Shown piece by piece: positions 34,401-42,756 of a DNA stretch of 43,015 nt. Position 1 is the stretch's first letter; every line of letters starts with the position of its first letter. The notes below the pieces were generated by a model, which was not told the DNA's origin, did no database searches, and saw only the letters and a program-made list of their open reading frames with translations. Position numbers and translations under genes: made by a program. Source of the stretch: Pseudomonadota bacterium (GTDB taxonomy: Bacteria > Cyanobacteriota > Vampirovibrionia > Obscuribacterales > Obscuribacteraceae); NCBI GenBank assembly GCA_021324135.1, contig JAJPJO010000312.1:1-43015 (forward strand). Reading direction: 5' to 3'.

Positions 34401-37321
34401 CTCTTCGTGTTCGGTTTCGATCTGTTGAACGTTCCTGAAATGCTTGTCACGGCATCGTCGAGTTTGAAATATTTTCGAATCGCCGCATTAACATCGTCGA
34501 CGCTCACCTTATCAAGGTTGCCTGCGAACTCATCGATGTAACTTGGCTTCACTCCGGCAGCTTCATAAGATGTCAGTGCTGTCGCGATCTGCTTTGGCGA
34601 TCGCAGTTGAACGAAAAAGAGTCCGCTCAAATGCGATTTTTCAGTGCGCAATTCCGGCCCGGTTATGCCGCCGCTCAGGTAGTCGGAAACAATTGACGAG
34701 ACGAGGTCTTGCGCCTTCTTGAGATTGGCGGGGTTGACCGAGAATTTGATCGCCCATGGTCCGAACGGATACATCGGATCTTCCATTTTCGATGAAATGT
34801 GATAGCTGAGTCCATACTTGTCTCTCACTGGCGCAAGCCTGCAAGCGAAGCTATCGAAGCCCAGCGCGGCATTGCCCAAAACAGCGGCGAAGTAATCGGG
34901 TGATTTGATGCTGACAGGCAGTGCCTTGGCGATCACGACATCGGCGTTGGCTTTGTCGGGCAAATCCGCTACTACCTTTTCCTGACGAGCAGGTAATTTA
35001 AGCTCACTGGCGCTTGGATTTATACTGTCCTTTCCCTGTCCCTGCCAGGCTGAGAAATGCTTCCGGCAAAGAGCTTCCGCCTGATCATCGCTAATGTCTC
35101 CGACCAGAGCCAAGGTCATATTTGATGGTTTGTAAAACCGCTTGTGGAAGGAGACGAGATCCGCCCTTTTGATCGCTTGTATCTCGCTGATTTGATCTTT
35201 ATAGTCCTTCTCGTAGAAGGCGGAGTTCGGCTTGTATAACTTTCTTACCAGAATGTTCCAACTAACATCTCCTGTGTCAGCCATTTTTTCCTTTATATCG
35301 GAGAGCTGCAAAGATTTCTCCAGTTTCAGCTCTTCGGCTGGAAAGACTGGTTGGCAGAGCATATCGGCGAGCATGGCCAGCAATTTGTCGAGATCCTCTC
35401 GGACAACTTCGGTATCAGCCCCGGTGCAGTAAGTACCGGCGGAAATCTCCAGGTGGGCTCCCATATTCTCCAGCGTGTCCGCGATTTGCTGTTTGCTGAA
35501 GTGAACCGATCCCTTATTGAGGAGATCAGCCACCAGACCCGGTACCGACGTAGCATGCCTTTGTGCGAAGTAATCTCCACTGTTCAGCTTGGCTGAGACT
35601 GCTACTGTAGTGCTGCCCTTCAGGGGAAGTACAAGGACGGTGATGCCATTCTTCAATTGCAGGCGATGCACGCGTTTGCCGATATCTATATTTACCTGAG
35701 GACTGCCGGCTGCATCCCCATCGGCCTCCGTATCGGCGGCTGCAGAATCCGGCTTGGCAGTCTCCGCGGAAGCCACTGCCTGTGGTGAGCCGGTTTTGGC
35801 CGCACTGCCGTGCTCCTCGCCTGAGGGTGCTGATTGGGCGGTGCTGGTGCCGCCCTTGGGATAGTATCTGCCGACCGTGCGATTATCCAGCTGGAAATAA
35901 CGACGGCAAACGGTTTGCACTTGATTGGCGGTTACCTTTTCTATCTCCTGCGGATAGCTCAGCCACCACTTCCAGTTGGCCACCGCGATCGCCTCAGTGA
36001 GGTGACTGGAGAGACCCATCGGATCGGATATGTCCAGGCGCAGACCCTTTGTAATCGATTTTTTTGCTTTGGCAAGCTCCGCGGGTTTAACAGGCGCCGT
36101 CTGAAGCAGTCTCAGCTCATCCAGAATGGCGTTCTCCAACTTGGAGAGGTCAACACCGACGTTGGCCTGGGCGTTGATCACAAACAGTCCGGGATCGCGC
36201 AGTGAATAGCCGACACAGCTCACTTCAGATGCCAGCCCTGAGTCGATCAGTCGTTTGTACAATCGACTGGACGGTTTATTGCTGTCTCCGAGGATCGTTT
36301 GTGCGACATCGAGGGCATAGGTATCTTTGTCTAGAGCGCGCGGGATATGAAAGCCGATTGTAAGTCGAGGCAGGTTGTTGCCGCGTTTGACGACGAATCG
36401 CCGCTCGCCTTCCTGAGGAGGTTCGGTTGTATAAACATTTGGTATCGGCGCTGGTGATTTTGGAATCGAGCCGAAGAGTGAAGCGATCGACGCCAGCGTT
36501 TTTGTCGTGTCGAAGTCACCGATGACGATCAATGTAGCGTTGTTCGGCCAATAGAATTCATCGTAGAAAGCTTTCAGTCTGCTGGTCGGGACGCCCTCGA
36601 CATCGGAGCGCCAGCCGATGGTGGGATGATGATAGGGATGCTCTCTAAAGGCGGTTGCGAACAGATTTGTCTCCAGGAGTTGGCTCGGATCGTCTTCACC
36701 TCGCTCCAGTTCATTGCGCACCACCGTCATCTCAGCCTTGCGATCTGATTCGCGGAGGAGCAGATTGCGCAACCGGTCCGCCTCGATGCGCAGGCACAGA
36801 TCGAGATGACCGGCCGGCACCATCTCGAAATAGTTTGTTCGATCGAACCAGGTGGTGGCATTATTGGTGCCGCCGACTTTTTTCAGCAAATCATCTATGC
36901 CGTTTTTCTTCAGGGGATCGATCCGTTCGGTGCCTTTGAACATCATGTGCTCGAGAAAGTGAGTCGAGCCGGTATAACCGACCGCCTCATTGCGCGAGCC
37001 GACATGAAATACCATAGTCGTCATCACGACCGGCGTTTCATGACGCTCGACTAAGAGAATATCGAGTCCGTTGCTCTTCAATTTATACTCGCTGATGCCT
37101 TTGACGGGCTTGTCGGTAATGGCTTCAATGCCTAGCTCGTCGAGCCTGGAGGCGCTTACATCAGAGGCGGCCAGGGCCGAATCCATTTGCCTCAGAGGCG
37201 GGATTAAGAGAAAGAGAAATGCCAGGCAGAAAGCGAAAACACAGCCTGCCCTTCTGGCAGGTCCCAGAGCATTTGTCCTGGCTGGTTTACTTCTGTGGCG
37301 TTGATTATTGTTTTTGAGCAT
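34397..37321 (-). CDS. Exported two-domain M16 zinc protease
   Basis: 974 residues, tandem M16 (pitrilysin/insulinase) halves, normal for the two-domain bacterial form. A signal anchor (FAFCLAFLFLLIPPL) directs it to the envelope. The first half has the inverted zinc motif HFLEH (His121, Glu124, His125) and the downstream ligand Glu204 in VRNEL. The second half starts about residue 540 (RVHRLQLKNGITVLVLPL); its HxxEH equivalent has decayed (GLVAD), as usual for the non-catalytic half. A Ser/Ala/Glu-rich linker joins the halves. Such enzymes degrade unfolded or short peptides in a closed chamber. Translational coupling with the WG/TPR protein suggests the two act together. Confidence 0.94.
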   Translation of the reverse strand: MLKNNNQRHRSKPARTNALGPARRAGCVFAFCLAFLFLLIPPLRQMDSALAASDVSASRLDELGIEAITDKPVKGISEYKLKSNGLDILLVERHETPVVMTTMVFHVGSRNEAVGYTGSTHFLEHMMFKGTERIDPLKKNGIDDLLKKVGGTNNATTWFDRTNYFEMVPAGHLDLCLRIEADRLRNLLLRESDRKAEMTVVRNELERGEDDPSQLLETNLFATAFREHPYHHPTIGWRSDVEGVPTSRLKAFYDEFYWPNNATLIVIGDFDTTKTLASIASLFGSIPKSPAPIPNVYTTEPPQEGERRFVVKRGNNLPRLTIGFHIPRALDKDTYALDVAQTILGDSNKPSSRLYKRLIDSGLASEVSCVGYSLRDPGLFVINAQANVGVDLSKLENAILDELRLLQTAPVKPAELAKAKKSITKGLRLDISDPMGLSSHLTEAIAVANWKWWLSYPQEIEKVTANQVQTVCRRYFQLDNRTVGRYYPKGGTSTAQSAPSGEEHGSAAKTGSPQAVASAETAKPDSAAADTEADGDAAGSPQVNIDIGKRVHRLQLKNGITVLVLPLKGSTTVAVSAKLNSGDYFAQRHATSVPGLVADLLNKGSVHFSKQQIADTLENMGAHLEISAGTYCTGADTEVVREDLDKLLAMLADMLCQPVFPAEELKLEKSLQLSDIKEKMADTGDVSWNILVRKLYKPNSAFYEKDYKDQISEIQAIKRADLVSFHKRFYKPSNMTLALVGDISDDQAEALCRKHFSAWQGQGKDSINPSASELKLPARQEKVVADLPDKANADVVIAKALPVSIKSPDYFAAVLGNAALGFDSFACRLAPVRDKYGLSYHISSKMEDPMYPFGPWAIKFSVNPANLKKAQDLVSSIVSDYLSGGITGPELRTEKSHLSGLFFVQLRSPKQIATALTSYEAAGVKPSYIDEFAGNLDKVSVDDVNAAIRKYFKLDDAVTSISGTFNRSKPNTKR

Positions 37322-37366
37322 AGTCTTAGATCGTTTTTACCATTGAGCCGCCCACACACCTGACTC

Positions 37367-37426
37367 TAAAAAAAGACACATAGCAACACCATGTCAGCGT
37401 CATCACGCTTGCCTCGCGTTGCTATG
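37367..37426 (-). terminator. Intrinsic terminator after the 11-mer repeat gene
   Basis: CATAGCAAC (37379-37387) pairs with GTTGCTATG (37418-37426). Read on the minus strand, the stem is followed by TGTCTTTTTTTAG. This fits termination of the small exported protein gene and separates it from the M16 gene downstream. Confidence 0.8.
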
Positions 37427-37459
37427 CGGACTCTTGACTTCCCGGATCAGCTTGGCTGA

Positions 37460-37915
37460 CTACTTTGTTTCAGCCGGAGCTGTTTCTGTGGCGGGGGCTG
37501 TTGTCTTCTTGGGACCCTTGCCGACCAGGTGCTCGGCGCCATGAACAACGCCCTTACCTGCCTTTTCGGATTCGTGTCCTACCTTTTCTACGCCATGGAC
37601 CGTGCCGCGGCCGACCTTCTCGGCGCCGTGGACAGTGCCTTTGCCTACTTTCTCTGCACCTTTGACCGTATCTTTGCTGACGGTCTCAACCGCATGGCCT
37701 GTGCCTTTGGCGACTTTTTCCGTGCCGTGAACGATGCCGCTGGCGCCCTTCTTAGCGCCATGGCCGATGTCTCCGGCTACTCTCTTGATCAAGCCTGGTT
37801 TTTTCTTGGCTACAGGAGCCGCGGTTCCGGCATCGGTGGCTGTGTCCTGCGCATATGCGCTCAAGCTGAAACCAGCTGCCAGAGCCACTGTCAGTGCTAG
37901 CAAACTTCTTGTCAT
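37460..37915 (-). CDS. Small exported protein made of 11-residue repeats
   Basis: 151 residues. I do not recognise a family. The ATG at 37915 has GGAGGG four bases upstream and is preferred to the TTG at 37930. A signal peptide (SLLALTVALAAGFSLSAYA, cut before Gln) precedes a basic, glycine-rich region. From residue 51 to 116 six consecutive 11-residue units are seen, for example VHGTEKVAKGT, VKGAEKVGKGT, VHGAEKVGRGT and VHGVEKVGHES; one more lies at 124-134 after a seven-residue spacer. The 11-residue period is that of group 3 LEA and apolipoprotein/synuclein-like amphipathic helices, but Gly at regular spots is unusual for these. It could coat membranes or polymers in the envelope. It has its own terminator. 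Confidence 0.8.
   Translation of the reverse strand: MTRSLLALTVALAAGFSLSAYAQDTATDAGTAAPVAKKKPGLIKRVAGDIGHGAKKGASGIVHGTEKVAKGTGHAVETVSKDTVKGAEKVGKGTVHGAEKVGRGTVHGVEKVGHESEKAGKGVVHGAEHLVGKGPKKTTAPATETAPAETK
37514..37765 (-). repeat. 33-bp tandem repeats coding the 11-residue units
   Basis: The block encodes seven copies of an 11-residue unit, six of them contiguous, and is imperfectly repeated at DNA level with a 33-base period. Best-matched copies are those for VKGAEKVGKGT and VHGAEKVGRGT. Confidence 0.75.
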
Positions 37916-38206
37916 ATATCCCTCCAACATTGTTGCTTAGCTCATTGTGTCAAATCTGAGGCGTTCCTGCCACTTTGAAACCAAACATCATTTAGTTTTT
38001 CTTCAAAGAATATATGCGAACGGACATGCTCTAATTCTAGGAGCTGCCGCGGCAGTCGACCGAGCCACCTGTCATGGGCAGGCACGAATCGATTGGCTTC
38101 GCTCATTGATTTTTGATCATGAGCCGGCGCTCCATCCCGGCACCGCTTTTGGAATCCCGGTAAACCTCATTGTCTGCGACCATCTTCAAATCCCTCTGGA
38201 GGACTA

Positions 38207-39667
38207 ATGTTGAAATCTGCAAAGCTGATCAGTCTTGCCTTGAGCATGGGTCTCTTTTTCCCTGCCACCATTTGCGGTGCCGGCGCCTCTGCCGGCTCGG
38301 CCACCGCAGGGCATGCCAACGAAGGCACGGCGGCGCATAGCGGGCTTTATAAATCAGCCGGGGAGGAAGCAACAAAGATTCTGGCTGATTATCTGAAAAT
38401 CGACACGACGGTTCCCCCGGGTAACGAAAAAAAGGGCGCCGAGTACCTGGCCAAAATTTTGGCTGAAAACGGCATTGAAGCCAAGATTCTAGACACCGCT
38501 CCCGAGCGCGCCTGCGTTTATGCGCGATTGAAAGGCACGGGCAAGAAGAAAGCAGTCGTCCTGTTGAACCACATTGACGTGGTGCCGGCCAATCCAGCCG
38601 ACTGGAAACATCCACCGTTCTGCGGCGAGATTTATGATGGCGAGCTCTGGGGAAGAGGGGCCCTGGATATGAAGGGACAGGGCATCATTCAATTGGAAGC
38701 GATGCTCCTTCTGAAGCGCAGCGGTGTGAAGCTGGATCGCGACATCATTTTCCTGGGCACGCCCGATGAGGAAGTAGGCGGGGAATTTGGTGCGGGCTGG
38801 TTCAAAAAACATCATCCGGAGCTGGTCAGTGATGCCGAGTTTTTGATCAACGAAGGGTTCTGCATTGAGGCTGACGAAAAAGGCAATGCCAAATACTGGG
38901 GCGTCAATTATGCCGAAAAGTCGGCGCTCTGGCTGGAGCTGAAGACCAAAGGGCAGGCGGGTCACGCATCCATGCCCCTGCCGGATTCATCTACCAACCG
39001 CCTGGTGCGCGCTCTCAATCGCATAGTCAATGCGTCTCCCAACTTGAAGGTATTACCCCCGGTGGCGCAATACTTCAAAGAAATAAGCAAGCTCGAGACA
39101 GGCAAAACGAAAGAAGTCTATGCAGACATCGGCAGCCACGTCAAAGATCCCGCTGATGTGAAAATCTTGATGGGTGATGTGCTGAAATCGTCGATGCTTC
39201 GCAACACGATCTCGCTGACCGTTCTAAAGGCCGGCTATAAAACCAACGTCATCCCCGGAGAAGCTTCCGCACAGCTTGACTGCCGCATTTTGCCGGGTGT
39301 CACCAAGGATGAATTCGTCAGTTACATCAAACCGATAATCGACGATCCAAAAGTGGAAATCTCGGTGCTCGAATGGAACGTAGCATCGCCGTCCGAGATC
39401 AAGACGGACTTGTATAGTGCCATTGAAGCCGTTGCCGCCGAAGAGTCTCCGGATGTGCCGGTGGTACCGGTGGTGGTGCCATGGTTCACCGACTCGCATT
39501 GGTTCAGAGAGCTCGGTATCACCGCCTATGGTTTCGAGCCGGTCGAGATAGACAAGGCTCACTTCGCCACCATGCATGGTGTGGACGAGCGAATTCCCTT
39601 GCGCGGCTTGGAAAATGGCGTTAAACGCATGCACAAGATTCTCTTGAAAGTAGCCGCTGCAAAGTAG
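38207..39667 (+). CDS. Exported M20 family metallopeptidase (ArgE/DapE-like)
   Basis: 486 residues. M20 dizinc peptidase/deacylase with an N-terminal signal peptide (LISLALSMGLFFPATIC), unlike the cytoplasmic ArgE and DapE. Metal and catalytic residues are visible: His122 and Asp124 in LLNHIDVVP, Asp154 in GRGALDMKG, Glu188-Glu189 in TPDEEVGGEFG, and His457 in ATMHGVDERIP. The lid domain is inserted between about 235 and 350 (TKGQAGHASMP). The likely role is cleavage of peptides or acylated amino acids in the periplasm; the substrate is not known. GGAGG lies four bases before the ATG. PhyH follows on the same strand after 36 bases. Confidence 0.93.
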   Translation: MLKSAKLISLALSMGLFFPATICGAGASAGSATAGHANEGTAAHSGLYKSAGEEATKILADYLKIDTTVPPGNEKKGAEYLAKILAENGIEAKILDTAPERACVYARLKGTGKKKAVVLLNHIDVVPANPADWKHPPFCGEIYDGELWGRGALDMKGQGIIQLEAMLLLKRSGVKLDRDIIFLGTPDEEVGGEFGAGWFKKHHPELVSDAEFLINEGFCIEADEKGNAKYWGVNYAEKSALWLELKTKGQAGHASMPLPDSSTNRLVRALNRIVNASPNLKVLPPVAQYFKEISKLETGKTKEVYADIGSHVKDPADVKILMGDVLKSSMLRNTISLTVLKAGYKTNVIPGEASAQLDCRILPGVTKDEFVSYIKPIIDDPKVEISVLEWNVASPSEIKTDLYSAIEAVAAEESPDVPVVPVVVPWFTDSHWFRELGITAYGFEPVEIDKAHFATMHGVDERIPLRGLENGVKRMHKILLKVAAAK

Positions 39668-39703
39668 GCTTCCCCGATCGGGCGCATGCGGAGGAGAGTA
39701 ATT

Positions 39704-40483
39704 ATGTCATTGAGCTCGGCGGTACAAAGCGATCGTGTGGCAGAGCTGAACGAGTCTGGCTATACGGTTTTCCCCGGCGTTTTTTCCCAGGATGAGATCG
39801 CGCGCATGCGCAGCTTCCTCGAGAAGAAGCTCGACGATCGTACCGAACAGATGGCTCAGGGCAACAGCTCCCTTGCGCTCCTCGACATCTATAGCAGGTA
39901 CAGAGAGACTCGCTGGATTCTCTATCACGAGGGGATGAACGCGATTCTGCGCCGGCTTCTCGATGTATCCATGCCGGTGAATTTGAGGGCGGCAACTTTG
40001 CTTCATCAGAAATCCGCCTATTGGCACAATGAGACCATGGACTTCGAGGACGTCGGTTACGACTTTCACAGGAAGCCCGGGTGCATCATGCTGCAAACCG
40101 TCATCTATCTGCAAGATAATGTCGGCGAGTACGGCGCCGCACTCGAGGTGGACGGAGGCTCCCATCACCTGCCGGATCCATTCATTCCACTGGCGACTGC
40201 CAGAGACTACCGGGCGAAAAATTCCCGCTCGCCTGAAACCAGATGCGGTGACTTGCTGATCTTCGATTGGCGGCTGGCGCACAAGGCTACCCCCGGCAAT
40301 GAGGGCCTTCCGGGTGTCGGGCGAAAGCTCGGCATCTTCAGTTCGTACACTAATGAGGTAAAGTATGCCAAGCTCTACCATGAGTTTCTCGACTCGACCG
40401 ATCGATTCCCATATATGCATGGGCTGACACCTCCGCCTGAACTGATTGAGGAGGCGGCTGAGCATTCGATCATCGTTCTTTAG
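39704..40483 (+). CDS. Phytanoyl-CoA dioxygenase (PhyH) family protein with altered metal motif
   Basis: 259 residues from the ATG at 39704 (GGAGGAG about seven bases upstream; an upstream ATG at 39686 reads through this site). The PhyH opening is clear: LNESGYTVFPGVFSQDEIARMRSFL. Later parts match the double-stranded beta-helix: LQTVIYLQDN, ALEVDGGSHHLPD, GDLLIFDWRLAHKATPGN (His193) and RKLGIFSSY (2-oxoglutarate Arg207). The expected HxD iron pair is not seen where it should be: FHRK at 121-124 has Lys in place of Asp, while HNE at 108-110 is an alternative HxE. It may be an active 2-oxoglutarate oxygenase with a shifted ligand or an inactive relative. It is convergent with the MATE gene, three bases apart. 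Confidence 0.85.
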   Translation: MSLSSAVQSDRVAELNESGYTVFPGVFSQDEIARMRSFLEKKLDDRTEQMAQGNSSLALLDIYSRYRETRWILYHEGMNAILRRLLDVSMPVNLRAATLLHQKSAYWHNETMDFEDVGYDFHRKPGCIMLQTVIYLQDNVGEYGAALEVDGGSHHLPDPFIPLATARDYRAKNSRSPETRCGDLLIFDWRLAHKATPGNEGLPGVGRKLGIFSSYTNEVKYAKLYHEFLDSTDRFPYMHGLTPPPELIEEAAEHSIIVL

Positions 40484-40486
40484 CCG

Positions 40487-41962
40487 CTAGATATGCAGCT
40501 TTACCCAGGCCTTGCTGGTAAAACGCCAGCAGGTGAGCAAGCCCATGAGGGCTATTGAAGCGGTCATTGCCCACCAGGCTCCTGATGGACCGATGCCGCA
40601 TACCAGGGAGAGCAGATAGGCGAGCGGCAATCTCACGCACCAGTTCGAGAATATCGTAATCCACATCGGTGAACGTGTATCGCCCGCCCCCTGAAGGGCG
40701 CCGCTCAAGATCATGGCCAGGGCGAGGAATGGTTCCGAGAGGGCATTGATGCGGAGATAGCTGATCACAATGGCGATTGTATTGGCGTCGTTGCTCATCA
40801 ATCTGGCAATCTGCCCGGCACAAACGAACAGGATCACGCCCATAAAGGAGAGCATCACTATGCCTACCCAGGTGACTCGCCATCCGGCCCGGTAGGCGCG
40901 ATCGATTTGTTTGGCGCCAAGGTTTTGACCGACAATCGATGCCACCGCCATCGACAGTGCCATGATCGGCATGAAGATCAGCCCTTCCACGCGCATGCCG
41001 ATCGCCCAGGCTGCCTGGGCCTCGGTTGGAAATCTGGTCATTGACAAAATGAAGAATAAACCGAAGACGCTCACCGACCAGCCGATCCTTTGAAAGGCTG
41101 ATGGCAAGCCTATGTTTATTACCTTCAAAATCATGCCGCGGACGATGGGAAAGATCAGGTTCAAAGATTCTCTGATTTGCGAGCGCCGCAGCAAGATGAT
41201 GGTCGTGATACTACTGGCGGTGGCGCCGCAAAGATAGGAATAGGCTATGCCCCTAATGCCGAGCCCGGCGACCGGCCAGTTATAGATAACCGTCAGAAAA
41301 TCACCGCTAATTTGAATGCTCGTCATCACTGCTACGACCAGGAGAGTGGTGGTGGATTTGCCGATCGCGTTAAAGGAGGCATTGCCGATGTAGACGACGC
41401 TAAGCGGTATCATTCCGAAGCTGAACAGAGCCAGATAAGTCGTGCCCAGCTCTTTGACCGCGTCGGAGTGAGTAAAAAAACCAAGAGCGTAATGTGCTGT
41501 TAGCTGCGCCACGGCACTGAGGCAAAGTCCCAGTGTGATGGATAATGCCAGCGACTGTCCGGCGAAGCGAGCGGCGCGCTTGCGGTTGCCGGAGCCCCAA
41601 TAGCGCGATACAAGTGCGGTTGTGCCCGTCCCCGTCGCCATCATAAATAAAAGGAAGGTGAAAATGATCTGCTCGGAGATGCCGACAGCCGCTTGCGGTG
41701 CCGATCCAAGCCGTCCGGCCACAAATAGGTCGGTCATGCCGACAAGAGAAGCGGCAATGGTTGTGAGCAACAGGGGCCATGACATTCGCCAGATTACTTT
41801 CCAGAGATTGCCCTGAGTAAGCTCACCCAGCGCCGCGGCTTTCTTCTCGGATGCGCCCAGCTCGTCGTCTTTGATTGTGGTGGTTTCCTGTTCCAAAATC
41901 TGGGCTTCCTTTGTCTTCTGTCGATGATCAGCCACCGGGCTTGACTGGAAATCGGAGTTCAA
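40487..41962 (-). CDS. MATE family efflux transporter
   Basis: 491 residues, twelve-helix MATE (multidrug and toxin extrusion) family: Na+ or H+-coupled export of cationic drugs or metabolites. Each half of the fold is visible. The first begins WPLLLTTIAASLVGMTDLFVAGRLG, the second INIGLPSAFQRIGWSVSVFGLFF. The typical QNLGAKQIDRAYRAGWR segment follows, then YLRINALSEPFLALAMILSGALQGAGDTRSPMW. The protein starts with about 50 polar residues. The first start is a TTG at 41962 and no ATG precedes helix 1, so the true start is uncertain. Confidence 0.94.
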   Translation of the reverse strand: MNSDFQSSPVADHRQKTKEAQILEQETTTIKDDELGASEKKAAALGELTQGNLWKVIWRMSWPLLLTTIAASLVGMTDLFVAGRLGSAPQAAVGISEQIIFTFLLFMMATGTGTTALVSRYWGSGNRKRAARFAGQSLALSITLGLCLSAVAQLTAHYALGFFTHSDAVKELGTTYLALFSFGMIPLSVVYIGNASFNAIGKSTTTLLVVAVMTSIQISGDFLTVIYNWPVAGLGIRGIAYSYLCGATASSITTIILLRRSQIRESLNLIFPIVRGMILKVINIGLPSAFQRIGWSVSVFGLFFILSMTRFPTEAQAAWAIGMRVEGLIFMPIMALSMAVASIVGQNLGAKQIDRAYRAGWRVTWVGIVMLSFMGVILFVCAGQIARLMSNDANTIAIVISYLRINALSEPFLALAMILSGALQGAGDTRSPMWITIFSNWCVRLPLAYLLSLVCGIGPSGAWWAMTASIALMGLLTCWRFTSKAWVKLHI

Positions 41963-42064
41963 TCAAACGAGCTGTGACTAGTTTACTCTAAGCCCCGGAT
42001 CCCGGCTTCGACTCGCCAGAATGCATATGAGTTAAAAAACCTTATTGGAAGTCGATTTTTTTGA

Positions 42065-42070
42065 TATAAA
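42065..42070 (+). promoter_or_regulatory. Possible -10 box (TATAAA) of the gene at 42109
   Basis: TATAAA lies 38 bases before the start codon, in the A/T-rich part of the spacer. TTATTG at 42042-42047 is at the right distance (17) but is a poor -35; TTGGAA (42045-42050) is better but only 14 bases away. Confidence 0.3.
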
Positions 42071-42108
42071 GACGAGATTGCGTCGCCGAATCATCAAGGA
42101 GCAGGCCA

Positions 42109-42708
42109 GTGAAACTTCACAGCAGGATCTACGGTTGGAAATATGTCTGGATGGAGTTCGCCGAGGAGTTCAAGGCTTCAGTCGATGATCCCAATCCGGA
42201 CTCGAGCCATACTCGCATGAGCATCAGCGTTCCCATAACAGACACCGGCTGGGTGCTTGTTTATACGATGGTGCCTAAAGGCATGGCTAAGAACGACCAG
42301 ACCGCCATTGATGTGGAATACAAAGCAAACGGCAACTTTAAATTCGCCATCCATCCTCAGAATTGGCTCGACGGCTTTGGTAAGTTGCTTGGCATGCAAG
42401 ATATCGTCGTCGGTCAGCCTGAGTTCGATAAACACTTTATCGTCAAGAGCAACGATGAGAAGCTGGTCAAGCAATATTTCAAAGACACCGTCCTTGCAAA
42501 GCAACTACTGGACGAGCCGACCATTCAACTTTGGGCGAACTGCGACAATGAAGAGCACAGTACGGTGCGTGCCACTACAGCCGGTTGCACACGTCTTTGC
42601 TTGAGAGTGCAGGGGGCGGTTGACGACTTCGAGCGCTTGAAGCAGTTTTACAGACTCAAGCACAGGGCGCTGCACAATCTGGTTCAAATCGGTGCCGCCG
42701 TTCATTAG
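42109..42708 (+). CDS. Unknown soluble protein (199 residues)
   Basis: No family is recognised with certainty. It has no signal peptide or membrane segment. The central part contains PEFDKHFIVKSNDEKLVKQYF, which resembles a motif in DUF3137-type proteins, and a late GCTRLCLRVQGAVDDFERL. The start is the GTG at 42109, strongly supported by AGGAG (42097-42101) seven bases upstream. It lies in front of a membrane protein on the same strand, 48 bases away, so the two may form an operon. Confidence 0.75.
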   Translation: MKLHSRIYGWKYVWMEFAEEFKASVDDPNPDSSHTRMSISVPITDTGWVLVYTMVPKGMAKNDQTAIDVEYKANGNFKFAIHPQNWLDGFGKLLGMQDIVVGQPEFDKHFIVKSNDEKLVKQYFKDTVLAKQLLDEPTIQLWANCDNEEHSTVRATTAGCTRLCLRVQGAVDDFERLKQFYRLKHRALHNLVQIGAAVH

Positions 42709-42756
42709 GCGCACCAGGCTGATTAACATACTTCCTTGGATTCAAGCAGGCGGACG

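Noticed and set aside
37514-37765. 33-bp tandem repeats as a CRISPR array
   Set aside because: The units are contiguous, imperfect and in one reading frame after a signal peptide; there are no unique spacers and no cas genes.
37947-38207. 86-residue frame ahead of the M20 peptidase, ending on its start codon
   Set aside because: GTG start without a ribosome-binding site, no protein-like pattern, and the region is needed for the M20 gene's own control signals.
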